64,000 nucleotides of DNA, taken from NCBI GenBank assembly GCA_035543015.1, contig DATKKG010000061.1, forward strand, positions 1-64,000, written 5' to 3'. This DNA is from DATKKG01 sp035543015. Its GTDB lineage: Archaea > Thermoproteota > Nitrososphaeria > Conexivisphaerales > DTJL01. Under the pieces are notes generated by a model that was not told where the DNA came from, did no database searches, and was given only the letters and a program-made list of their open reading frames with translations. Each line of letters starts with the position of its first letter. Within the stretch, counting starts at the first letter, position 1. This document shows positions 57,428 through 64,000 of this stretch, piece by piece. The position numbers and the translations under genes were made by a program.

Positions 57428-58456
57428 TTGAAGCCCATTCTCTGGGAACAGGGCTCGCTTCGGGTCCTGGACCAGCGGCTGCTGCCGACGAGGAAGGTGT
57501 GGCAAAACGTGGATTCGGCGAAGGAGGCGCATGATTTCATCCGGGACATGGTGGTGAGAGGGGCGCCGCTGATTGGAGTGGTGGCCGCTTTCGGTGTGGC
57601 CCTGGAGGCTAGGCGGCTCCGTGGCGGGGACCCAGCGGATTTCAGGAGGAAGCTGGATGATGCCGCCCAATTCATCTCTTCGGCGAGGCCGACCGCCGTC
57701 AACCTCGCCTGGGCGGCTGGGATGGTGTCGCGCATCGCAGGGGAGGAGGCCTCGGTGAGCTCCATGAGGGAGAAGGCCCTCCAGGTCGCCGTCTCGATAA
57801 TGGAGAGGGAGAGGGAGATGAGCAGGAGGATAGGGCAGAACGGCGCCGAGCTGATCGTTGACGGCGACACGATCATGACTCACTGCAACGCCGGCGCCCT
57901 GGCCACCGTGGAGCTTGGCACGGCGCTGGCCCCGGTCAGGGTCGCCGTCGCCCAGGGCAAGCAGGTGAAGGTGATCGCCACGGAGACGAGGCCTGCCCTT
58001 CAGGGTGCCAGGCTCACCGCCTTCGAGCTGATGGAGGACGGTATCGATGTGACGCTGATCTGCGACACCATGGTGGGGATCACAATGGCCAGGGGGATGG
58101 TCGACAAGGTCTTCCTTGGCGCCGACAGGGTGCTGGCCGACGGGACCGTCTACAACAAGATCGGAACTTACCAGGTGGCCGTCTTGGCGCAGCGTCATGG
58201 CGTGCCCTTCTACTCCGTCTTCCCTCAGTCGACCTTCGATTTCAAGAGCAGGGCGGAGGATGTCAGGATCGAGGAAAGGAGCCCGGACGAAGTCACGATG
58301 ATAAGGGGAAGGCGGATCGCCCCGAGGGGGGTCAAGGTCTTCAACCCGGCCTTTGATGAGACGCCGCCGGAGCTCGTGACAGGGTACATAACGGACCGCG
58401 GGGTCGAGCGGCCGCCCTTTGCAAAAACAGCAAGCCTCGGGATGGATTCAAGGTAA
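57428..58456 (+). CDS. mtnA: Methylthioribose-1-phosphate isomerase (MtnA)-like protein
   Basis: The 342-residue eIF2B-like isomerase carries the MtnA markers RPTAVNLAWA, THCNAGALATVELGTALAPVR (catalytic Cys), TRPALQGARLTAFEL and GADRVLADGTVYNKIGTYQVA. MtnA acts in methionine salvage; a close relative (ribose-1,5-bisphosphate isomerase) acts in archaeal nucleotide breakdown, but the sequence favours MtnA. The start is TTG, with a GTTTAAG TATA box about 35 nt upstream. Divergent from psmA. Confidence 0.88.
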   Translation: MKPILWEQGSLRVLDQRLLPTRKVWQNVDSAKEAHDFIRDMVVRGAPLIGVVAAFGVALEARRLRGGDPADFRRKLDDAAQFISSARPTAVNLAWAAGMVSRIAGEEASVSSMREKALQVAVSIMEREREMSRRIGQNGAELIVDGDTIMTHCNAGALATVELGTALAPVRVAVAQGKQVKVIATETRPALQGARLTAFELMEDGIDVTLICDTMVGITMARGMVDKVFLGADRVLADGTVYNKIGTYQVAVLAQRHGVPFYSVFPQSTFDFKSRAEDVRIEERSPDEVTMIRGRRIAPRGVKVFNPAFDETPPELVTGYITDRGVERPPFAKTASLGMDSR

Positions 58457-58508
58457 TAATGGTCGATAGCAGCCGTCCGATTCAAATAACAACAGTAACC
58501 AAGTAACG

Positions 58509-58517
58509 CTATTAAGG
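58509..58517 (+). promoter_or_regulatory. TATA box of citrate synthase
   Basis: CTATTAAGG lies 25-33 nt upstream of the TTG at 58542, consistent with a leaderless transcript. Confidence 0.5.
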
Positions 58518-58541
58518 CGCCCGTCGCATGCTTCGGGTGGT

Positions 58542-59657
58542 TTGTCGGCAAGCGCGATTCATAGGGGACTCGAAGATGTCGTCACCGGCGAAAGCAGGAT
58601 TTGCTACATAGACGCCATCAAGGGGACTCTTCTCTACCGAGGCTACGACGTCGAAGAGCTCGTCCAGAAGTCCACCTACGAGGAGGTGGCCTACCTCCTC
58701 CTCTACGGGAACCTGCCGAAGAAGGCCGAGCTGGACAGGTTCAAGCTGGAGCTCTCCAACAGGTGCGCCGTGCCCAACCAGGTGCTCACGATCATAGGGA
58801 GCTTCCCGGCGGACAGGAACGCCATGGATATGCTCAGGACCGCCGTTTCGGCTCTGTCGCTCTACGACGTTGTCCCCAACGACCCGTTGAAGCAGAGCAT
58901 GTCGATCGTCGCCAAGATGCCGAACCTGATATCTGCGGTGTACAGGCAGAAACAGGGCGAATGGTTCGTTCCCTTGCGCAAGGACCTGTCGCTGGCTGCG
59001 ACCTTCCTCTACTCGAGCTACGGGACCGAGCCGGACCCGCAGGACGCGAAGGTGCTGGACGCGCTCCTCATACTTCATGCCGATCACGAGCTGAACGCCT
59101 CGACCTTCGCAGCCCGCGTGGCAGCTTCGACCCTGTCAGACGTCTACTCGTCGTTCGTCAGCGCCATCGGAGCGCTAAAGGGCTCGCTGCACGGCGGGGC
59201 CAACCAGCAGGCCTTCGAGATGCTGGAGGAGATCGGCGAACCGGGCAGGGCGGAGCAGTACGTGCTGGCGAGGCTGGCCGAGAAGAAGAAGATCATGGGA
59301 TTCGGCCACCGCGTCTACCGCCTCCAGGACCCGAGGGCTGCGATAATGCGCAGGTTCCTGGAGGACATCTCCCGGAGGAAGGGGAACACCACCTACCTCA
59401 TGATAATCGACGAGCTAGAGAAGGTTATGAAGAGGGAGAAGGGCCTGTACTCCAACCTCGACCTGTACACCGGCTCCATCCTCCACCTTCTTGGCTACCC
59501 GTCGTACATGGACCCCCTGTTCTTCGCCGTTGGCAGGTCGTCGGGGTGGCTCGCCCACATACTCGAGCAGTACCAGGACAACAAGATCATACGCCCGAGG
59601 GCGGAGTACGTCGGCGAGATGTACCGTCCCTACACCGCGATTGAGAAGAGGACGTAG
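58542..59657 (+). CDS. gltA: Citrate synthase
   Basis: The 371-residue enzyme condenses acetyl-CoA and oxaloacetate. Catalytic blocks: ADHELNASTFAARVAASTLSD with His of the first active-site motif, GSLHGGANQQAFEML with the second His, and MGFGHRVYRLQDPRA with the third motif; Asp in the C-terminal NLDLYTG region. The start is TTG. A short-type archaeal enzyme. It is a stand-alone transcription unit before tRNA-Arg. Confidence 0.96.
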   Translation: MSASAIHRGLEDVVTGESRICYIDAIKGTLLYRGYDVEELVQKSTYEEVAYLLLYGNLPKKAELDRFKLELSNRCAVPNQVLTIIGSFPADRNAMDMLRTAVSALSLYDVVPNDPLKQSMSIVAKMPNLISAVYRQKQGEWFVPLRKDLSLAATFLYSSYGTEPDPQDAKVLDALLILHADHELNASTFAARVAASTLSDVYSSFVSAIGALKGSLHGGANQQAFEMLEEIGEPGRAEQYVLARLAEKKKIMGFGHRVYRLQDPRAAIMRRFLEDISRRKGNTTYLMIIDELEKVMKREKGLYSNLDLYTGSILHLLGYPSYMDPLFFAVGRSSGWLAHILEQYQDNKIIRPRAEYVGEMYRPYTAIEKRT

Positions 59658-59672
59658 AGACAGACCAGCGTA

Positions 59673-59684
59673 TTTCTTTTAAGC
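59673..59684 (+). promoter_or_regulatory. TATA box of tRNA-Arg
   Basis: TTCTTTTAAGCC lies 24-35 nt upstream of the tRNA 5' end at 59708. Confidence 0.5.
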
Positions 59685-59707
59685 CCACGGATGAGTAGGG
59701 AGCCTGC

Positions 59708-59800
59708 GGGCCCGTCGTCTAGCTTGGATTAGGACGCTGAATCGAGAGATGCGCAAGCCTTCGGAGCCGGAGATCGGGGGTCCGAATCCTCCCGGGCCCG
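59708..59800 (+). tRNA. tRNA-Arg (anticodon TCG) with a 17-nt non-canonical intron
   Basis: Acceptor GGGCCCG/CGGGCCC, D stem GTCT/GGAC, T stem GGGGG/CCTCC with loop TCCGAAT, discriminator G, CCA not encoded. The anticodon stem only forms when 59740-59756 (AATCGAGAGATGCGCAA) is removed: CTGGC/GCCGG around loop CTTCGGA (anticodon TCG). The intron sits between positions 29 and 30 and folds into a bulge-helix-bulge: AGG/CCT, 3-nt bulges TG^A and AA^G, central helix ACGC/GCGC (one A-C mismatch), ATC/GAT intron helix with GAGA loop. Confidence 0.85.
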
Positions 59801-59914
59801 CTAAACCTTTCAAGAAAGCAGACCATATTATGCAAATCGCATGTCATCCCAGTTCGTTGCCCAAAAACGCCATCGTCCACCTCTGACTTCATCAGACTTC
59901 CTAAGTTTAGTCGT

Positions 59915-59931
59915 AGGTCCAAGCCCACGCC
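59915..59931 (+). repeat. Motif copy upstream of first exported-protein gene
   Basis: AGGTCCAAGCCCACGCC (preceded by TCGT) ends about 20 nt before a TATA-like ACTAATAGG and 51 nt before the ATG at 59982. Confidence 0.65.
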
Positions 59932-59981
59932 CCAGCCTTCCCCTTTGTCAAAACTAATAGGTTGGGAACTCCTCTCTGACC

Positions 59982-60473
59982 ATGATGGCTAAGCGATTCC
60001 AGCTTGTAATTGTCGTGGCATTGGTCGTCATCTTCTCTGTAGCAGCAGCGTATGACTTCATAGCTGCTCAGGCCCCACCGTCGAACCAAGAGAAGGTCGA
60101 CACCTGCGCCACGAAGATGACCTTCAACGGCACGGTGTATTGTTCGTTTGATGTTACAGGCTTCACCACGGTGAGTAACCAGGGCTATGCTAACATGAAT
60201 CATCCCGTCGACTTCATGGGAGTGCTTTTTCAGACGATCTGCCCTTATGGCTACGATGGCTGTCCGAATCCTGGGACTGTGACGACCGTCACCAGTTTAG
60301 GCGTTGTTCAGATGAACCTGACTTTCGCAGATAGGAGGAGCGAAATGGTCTCGGTTGTCTTCGGCGACGATATCCCGCCTCCAGTCCTTTCCAAGCATTC
60401 AAATCCTGTGGCAGGGTTCGAGATTCTTGGACCATATGACTCGTTGAAGCTTGTTCTCCTGGTCCAAGCATAA
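59982..60473 (+). CDS. Exported protein of unknown function (tandem set, gene 1)
   Basis: A 163-residue protein with a signal peptide or anchor (residues 7-30, LVIVVALVVIFSVAAAYDFIAAQA) and a beta-rich domain with several Cys (CATKMTF, TVYCSF, TICPYGYDGCPNPG) that could form disulfides, plus N-glycosylation sequons. It ends in FEILGPYDSLKLVLLVQA. The upstream motif matches those of the next two genes. The function is unknown. Confidence 0.65.
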   Translation: MMAKRFQLVIVVALVVIFSVAAAYDFIAAQAPPSNQEKVDTCATKMTFNGTVYCSFDVTGFTTVSNQGYANMNHPVDFMGVLFQTICPYGYDGCPNPGTVTTVTSLGVVQMNLTFADRRSEMVSVVFGDDIPPPVLSKHSNPVAGFEILGPYDSLKLVLLVQA

Positions 60474-60507
60474 GCGGGTTGGCTTCCACGACAGCCCATT
60501 CATTCGC

Positions 60508-60524
60508 AGGTCCAAGCCCACGCC
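60508..60524 (+). repeat. Motif copy upstream of second exported-protein gene
   Basis: AGGTCCAAGCCCACGCC, preceded by TTCGC, ends 12 nt before the TATA-like GATAAAAGG and 46 nt before the TTG at 60570. Confidence 0.65.
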
Positions 60525-60569
60525 CAAAGAGCATGAGATAAAAGGGCGGGTGACTAACCGCGATTTGAC

Positions 60570-61403
60570 TTGAGAAGGGCCTACGTCGTTGGCGTGGCTG
60601 TAGGTGCGATTCTAGCCGCTGTCCTTCTCCTTACAGTCCTTCAGTCCTACCCTCCCGCTTCCTCGACAGTCTTCAACCTGACAGTAGGACAGGCGATATC
60701 ACACAGAGCTGAATTACAGGACCCTTCGGGAATGACGGACTTTGTCGCGAATGAAACGTTCCCCATCACGGTTGTTTCTCCCAAGTCCACCGACGTAGAA
60801 TTGGACATCACCGGTCTTCCGGACTCCGCCTGGGCATCGCTGAGCACAAACACGCTCAGAAACGTTGGCCCTAGTGGCAAGGCCGCGATCCTGACGATCT
60901 TCGGCGCCATAGCTGACAGCGGAGGACCTGGTGGGGCACCTACTTACAATGTCACAGTGACAGCCCATGGTGCGGACGGTTCCTTATCCCAAGTCGGTTT
61001 CAGCGTGATCGTTCCTGTACCCCTGACCGTCCTTCACCAGCCCGGTCCCCTGAATATCACTTGGATAGAGCCTTGGAGAGCCAGTCAAAGTGGGCCGTCT
61101 TACACGCTCTGTGGAGCCGTATACGACCCCCAGACCACCTCCTCCGGGTCCCTGCCTGTGGAATTGACACCTTTGGGAATGGTCAACGGGAGCCAGATTA
61201 TGCCTCTCCCATCATGGATAGCATTTACGTGGCCCGTTCAAGTGACGAAGCTAGAAGCTGAGATGCCCATTTACTTCGAAACGGAAGCCTTGCTCAACGG
61301 CGCCCCTGTTGGAGCCTACACCTTCGCTTTTGGCGAGGAGATTGGTGGCGTGGCTTTTGTGTTCAATGTAACGATGGATATCATTCCCCCCATACCAACC
61401 TGA
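60570..61403 (+). CDS. Exported Ig-like/beta-rich protein (tandem set, gene 2)
   Basis: The 277-residue protein has an N-terminal signal or anchor (VVGVAVGAILAAVLLLTVLQSY) and two beta-sandwich-like parts with many N-x-S/T sites. Its C-terminal half (TVLHQPGPLNITW ... YTLCGAVYDPQTT ... PSWIAFTWPVQV ... VFNVTMDI) is similar to the C-terminal part of the protein at 61618, so the genes are paralogues. The start is TTG. Presumably a cell-surface protein. Confidence 0.65.
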   Translation: MRRAYVVGVAVGAILAAVLLLTVLQSYPPASSTVFNLTVGQAISHRAELQDPSGMTDFVANETFPITVVSPKSTDVELDITGLPDSAWASLSTNTLRNVGPSGKAAILTIFGAIADSGGPGGAPTYNVTVTAHGADGSLSQVGFSVIVPVPLTVLHQPGPLNITWIEPWRASQSGPSYTLCGAVYDPQTTSSGSLPVELTPLGMVNGSQIMPLPSWIAFTWPVQVTKLEAEMPIYFETEALLNGAPVGAYTFAFGEEIGGVAFVFNVTMDIIPPIPT

Positions 61404-61535
61404 GCTACCGAAGAGTTTCGGGATTGTGATTACCGAGAAGTCGGAGCCCGGAAACTCATACAGGTCGCAGGAGTCTGGATTTGTCAGAGAACGGGACCAC
61501 CCAGACTGATAGCCCAAAGATCTATCCTCGTTCGC

Positions 61536-61551
61536 AGGTCCAAGCCCACGC
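61536..61551 (+). repeat. Motif copy upstream of third exported-protein gene
   Basis: AGGTCCAAGCCCACGC, preceded by TTCGC, lies about 23 nt before the TATA-like GTATAAGAA and 66 nt before the ATG at 61618. Confidence 0.65.
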
Positions 61552-61617
61552 GCTGAACCGTCTCACATCGCTTCGTATAAGAAAGGGCAGCTTCTGTTGA
61601 ATGTATGACGTGATGGT

Positions 61618-63120
61618 ATGGACAGGATGGGAGTTGGAAAGGTACTCACTGCTTGCTTGGTAGCCCTACTTGTTCTTGGAACATTGACTCTAGTACAAGA
61701 GATAACCCTACAGCAGGAGTTGAAATCACAGCAGGATACCATTGACTCTCTCAGGAACCAACTGAAGCAGCAGGCAGACGTCATCGCGAACCTGACAGCG
61801 GCGCTCAAGTCTCAACCCATTCAGATTGCCTATGGCTTCGACTCATCCTCGCTAGAGCTGGTCGCGACCACCCTTACCCCTGTCATCCAGCAGGGAGACA
61901 ACGTGAGCATTCGTGTCAAGGTGTTCAACCCTCTGGACTACGGCCTCCAAGCGAGCGCATACCTGGAGTCCACCTCTCTGGACACCTGTGGCAACCTCTC
62001 GCCCGTTGACTTGGAGGCGTATTTCGGCAACTACACCCTGGACAACATCCCCGACGTCTATCCACTCCTGCTCAGCTACGGCGCTGCCAATCCCGACTAC
62101 TACTGCCCGCCTGCAGGCGACAACTACGTTGGCTACACCTTCTATCCTCACAGCGACGTAGCCTTGGCCCACTCGGAGCTCTACAATTACACGGCCCTGG
62201 CGGAGGTGCAAAGGACCTTCAACGCGACCGGCGACTACGTGTATGGATATGACCCCTCCACTTCGTATTACGGCAGCATCTACCAGAGCTTCCAAGTGGG
62301 GACGTATACCGTCCTCGCCTCCGACGTCTGGGGCCACCAAGCGCTATGTTACTTCCGGGTAGTCGCGACAGGACCCGTGCCGCCGCTTTCGATCGCCCTA
62401 GCGGGAGTCGGGCTGAATACCACTTCGTTTACCATCGGCTCGGCCTACTCCTCGTTCCCTGGTTCAGAGGACCTGTCTCTGTCCATATGGGCTCAGTCTG
62501 CCGCTCACGTTCACCTGTCCATGGAAGGCATGATGGACGGCGTCTGGTTCAAGTTCAAGCCGGCAGAGCTGTCTTCCGTGGGACCCGAAGGGGCGTCTTC
62601 TATCCTCGAAGTGGCGGGGGCGGTAATCCCGATGGGGGGAAACGGCAATTGGCCAGAAGTCACGATTGTGGCATACGATGACGCAGGGGATTCTGCCAAG
62701 CTGAACATCACCTTGACGTATGATGTCCCGGTGACGATTCTCAGGTCCCCCTCCGTCATCCCGCCTGTGACATTTGACAGCTACCCGGACCGGGTAGGCG
62801 CTGGGCAGTACGGCGGCAATTACTACGGAGTAGTCTACGACCCCATCTCAGGCGGCGCGGAGCCGACGCTCACCGTCAACCTGAGCACCCTAGGCATACT
62901 CGTCAACGGCACTGTGCAGCCATTTCCCTCTTGGCTTCAGGATTCAATCCCCCTAGCACCATTCGTCTTGTCGGAAGGAGTGCCCTACTACTTCTTCGCC
63001 GGCGTCAAGGTCGGCGACGCGCCTCTAGGCAACTTCACGGTCGCCATGAGAGAGACGGTCGGGGGAATGGACTTCATGCTTTACATCAACTACACCGTAG
63101 TGCCTCCAGTCAGGACCTGA
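61618..63120 (+). CDS. Exported coiled-coil/beta-domain surface protein (tandem set, gene 3)
   Basis: The 500-residue protein has a membrane anchor (residues 8-26), a coiled coil (about 27-66, QQELKSQQDTIDSLRNQLKQQ), and several beta domains with many N-glycosylation sites and Tyr-rich loops. The C-terminal ~150 residues are similar to gene 2 (VPVTILRSPS ... YYGVVYDPISGG ... FPSWLQDSIPL ... GGMDFMLYINYTV). It is probably a stalk-like surface protein. The start is ATG. Confidence 0.7.
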   Translation: MDRMGVGKVLTACLVALLVLGTLTLVQEITLQQELKSQQDTIDSLRNQLKQQADVIANLTAALKSQPIQIAYGFDSSSLELVATTLTPVIQQGDNVSIRVKVFNPLDYGLQASAYLESTSLDTCGNLSPVDLEAYFGNYTLDNIPDVYPLLLSYGAANPDYYCPPAGDNYVGYTFYPHSDVALAHSELYNYTALAEVQRTFNATGDYVYGYDPSTSYYGSIYQSFQVGTYTVLASDVWGHQALCYFRVVATGPVPPLSIALAGVGLNTTSFTIGSAYSSFPGSEDLSLSIWAQSAAHVHLSMEGMMDGVWFKFKPAELSSVGPEGASSILEVAGAVIPMGGNGNWPEVTIVAYDDAGDSAKLNITLTYDVPVTILRSPSVIPPVTFDSYPDRVGAGQYGGNYYGVVYDPISGGAEPTLTVNLSTLGILVNGTVQPFPSWLQDSIPLAPFVLSEGVPYYFFAGVKVGDAPLGNFTVAMRETVGGMDFMLYINYTVVPPVRT

Positions 63121-63430
63121 ATGCTACAGTCTCGAAGCGGATCTGCGTCGCCATAGCCTAAGGAATCCTAGGGACGGCGCTGTCGGCCGGTAGGTTGTTG
63201 ACGTATTCTCCACCCTGGCTAAGGTAGCTCGAGACATTGGAGACCGGAACCACCTGCTATCTCCGAGCAGCTCTAGGCTCGTACTCCGACCGCCTCAGCC
63301 TGACTATTCTATTGCTTTCAATAGTATGAAGATGATTTAGACTCATCCTCATCCCTTCTTCGCAGGTCCAAGCCCTTTGGAACTAGTTGTTGATAGATGC
63401 CGAATCCCTCCCGACCCGGCCACACCCCCT
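63121..63430 (+). other. 310-nt region after the exported-protein genes
   Basis: No gene recognised. It holds a 6-bp hairpin (CTATTG/CAATAG, 63309-63324, loop CTTT) and GATGA/TCATC pairing downstream that may be a transcription end signal, and a partial copy of the dispersed motif at 63364. Confidence 0.4.
63364..63375 (+). repeat. Partial copy of the dispersed motif
   Basis: TTCGCAGGTCCAAGCCC (from 63359) matches the consensus to the last 3-4 bases, then diverges (TTTGG). There is no plus-strand gene in the window after it. Confidence 0.5.
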
Positions 63431-64000
63431 TTATCTCAGATAATCGATGTATCTTGTTGCCGACCTTTGGACAGCGCGGTCGGCGCCACCAACGACTTCC
63501 CTGCCTTCGAATCCACTGTAAAGCTCTTCAAATTCGTAAGGTCTGATTCGCGACGCGATCGCCCTGACCGTGCGTGCAGGGAGAGGAATGAGGTTTGGAA
63601 AGCTGTGCATGAAGCTCACCCACTTTCGGTCCATGACTACGTAGATTGTGTCGCCTGTCAGGAGAACGCCTTTCCCTGCGTCATCTGGACGCCAGTATAG
63701 CACACTGCTGCCATCGAAGTGCCCTCCTAGGTCTATCAACTCCAGCCCAGCCAGAGGAGACGTCTTCCTCCCTTTCCAGTAGGTGATCTTCTCACCTTTC
63801 CTCTGTGCCCACTTCCTATCCAGCTCGTGCAGGAACACCGGGATCCCTCCGAAGGCTTCGCTCCACTCCAAGAACGACCCATAAAGGTGGGGATGCGACA
63901 TCGCGATGGCGTCGATCCCACCCAGATCTCTGATTATCGAGATAGTGGAATCATCCAGGTAGGTTACGCAGTCCCATAAGAGATTCCCGAGTTTCGTTTG
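63431..64000 (-). CDS. Metallo-beta-lactamase-fold hydrolase (5' end outside the window)
   Basis: The frame runs off the window edge. The visible part reads GNLLWDCVTYLDD, then GGIDAIAMSHPHLYGSFLEW (the H-x-H-type motif region with AMSHPHLYG), IDLGGHFDGSSVLYW (a second His) and VLLTGDTIYVV (Asp ligand). These match MBL-fold enzymes although the usual HxHxDH is modified (SHPHLYGS). About 190 residues are visible. The C terminus holds a charged helix after EELYSGFEGREV. Confidence 0.75.
   Translation of the reverse strand, partial: QTKLGNLLWDCVTYLDDSTISIIRDLGGIDAIAMSHPHLYGSFLEWSEAFGGIPVFLHELDRKWAQRKGEKITYWKGRKTSPLAGLELIDLGGHFDGSSVLYWRPDDAGKGVLLTGDTIYVVMDRKWVSFMHSFPNLIPLPARTVRAIASRIRPYEFEELYSGFEGREVVGGADRAVQRSATRYIDYLR

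Noticed and set aside
1..64000. CRISPR arrays, insertion-sequence transposases and rRNA genes
   Set aside because: No regularly spaced repeats with spacers, no transposase-like protein and no rRNA sequence was seen anywhere in the window.

Overview
The window looks like a chromosomal segment of a GC-rich archaeon of the TACK group (Thermoproteota). The most likely placement is a Nitrososphaeria-related lineage that does not oxidise ammonia, but this is inferred from gene content and order and is not proven. Supporting points are archaeal informational genes (aIF5B, aIF2-gamma, Rpo7, Spt4, S6e, S24e, S27ae, L37Ae, exosome Rrp4/41/42, SBDS, prefoldin, proteasome alpha, Orc1/Cdc6), a tetraether lipid synthase homologue, many TTG starts, frequent leaderless starts about 25 nt after a TATA box, and a tRNA with a bulge-helix-bulge intron.

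Layout. 0-6.8 kb: translation and transcription core (aIF5B, S6e, aIF2-gamma, PIN protein, Rpo7, Spt4, dephospho-CoA kinase, S24e, S27ae). 6.8-13.2 kb: housekeeping and little-known genes, including a nucleotidyltransferase-kinase fusion, an AN1-type zinc finger joined to an M50 protease, NnrE, a Nif3-like protein and a SAM hydroxide adenosyltransferase. 13.3-25.5 kb: a redox and sulfur-handling region with XdhC, TusA, a NapH-like polyferredoxin, a CcdA-like protein, two half-size YeeE/YedE proteins, a ribokinase-fold protein, a DUF3343-like Se/S carrier, a four-gene [NiFe] hydrogenase set with its maturation protease, and a DsrE/F/H-like trio.

25.58-32.42 kb is an integrated element. It lies between a 14-bp copy of the tRNA-Gly(CCC) 3' end and the intact tRNA gene, with a tyrosine recombinase next to the tRNA. 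Its remaining genes are secreted or membrane proteins, winged-helix proteins and unknowns. 32.5-45.97 kb returns to core functions: SfsA, tetraether synthase, Orc1/Cdc6, MoaC/MoaB, an ECF transporter module, a DHH phosphoesterase, and the prefoldin-Pcc1-L37Ae-Rrp42-Rrp41-Rrp4-SBDS operon.

46-56.5 kb is an accessory island separating that operon from psmA. It has two FilR1/TrmB-like regulators, flavodoxin-fold reductases, VapBC, an ABC exporter, a methylglyoxal synthase fragment joined to a truncated membrane gene, and a histidine kinase remnant. 56.6-59.8 kb carries psmA, mtnA, citrate synthase and tRNA-Arg. 59.9-63.1 kb has three tandem genes for exported proteins, each preceded by the same ~19-bp motif, which occurs six times in the window. 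The window ends inside a metallo-beta-lactamase-fold gene.

The hydrogenase could feed electrons through its Tat-signal ferredoxin and membrane Fe-S subunit, while TusA, YeeE, DUF3343 and DsrE-type proteins move sulfane sulfur or selenium. A joint hydrogen/sulfur role is inferred from proximity only.
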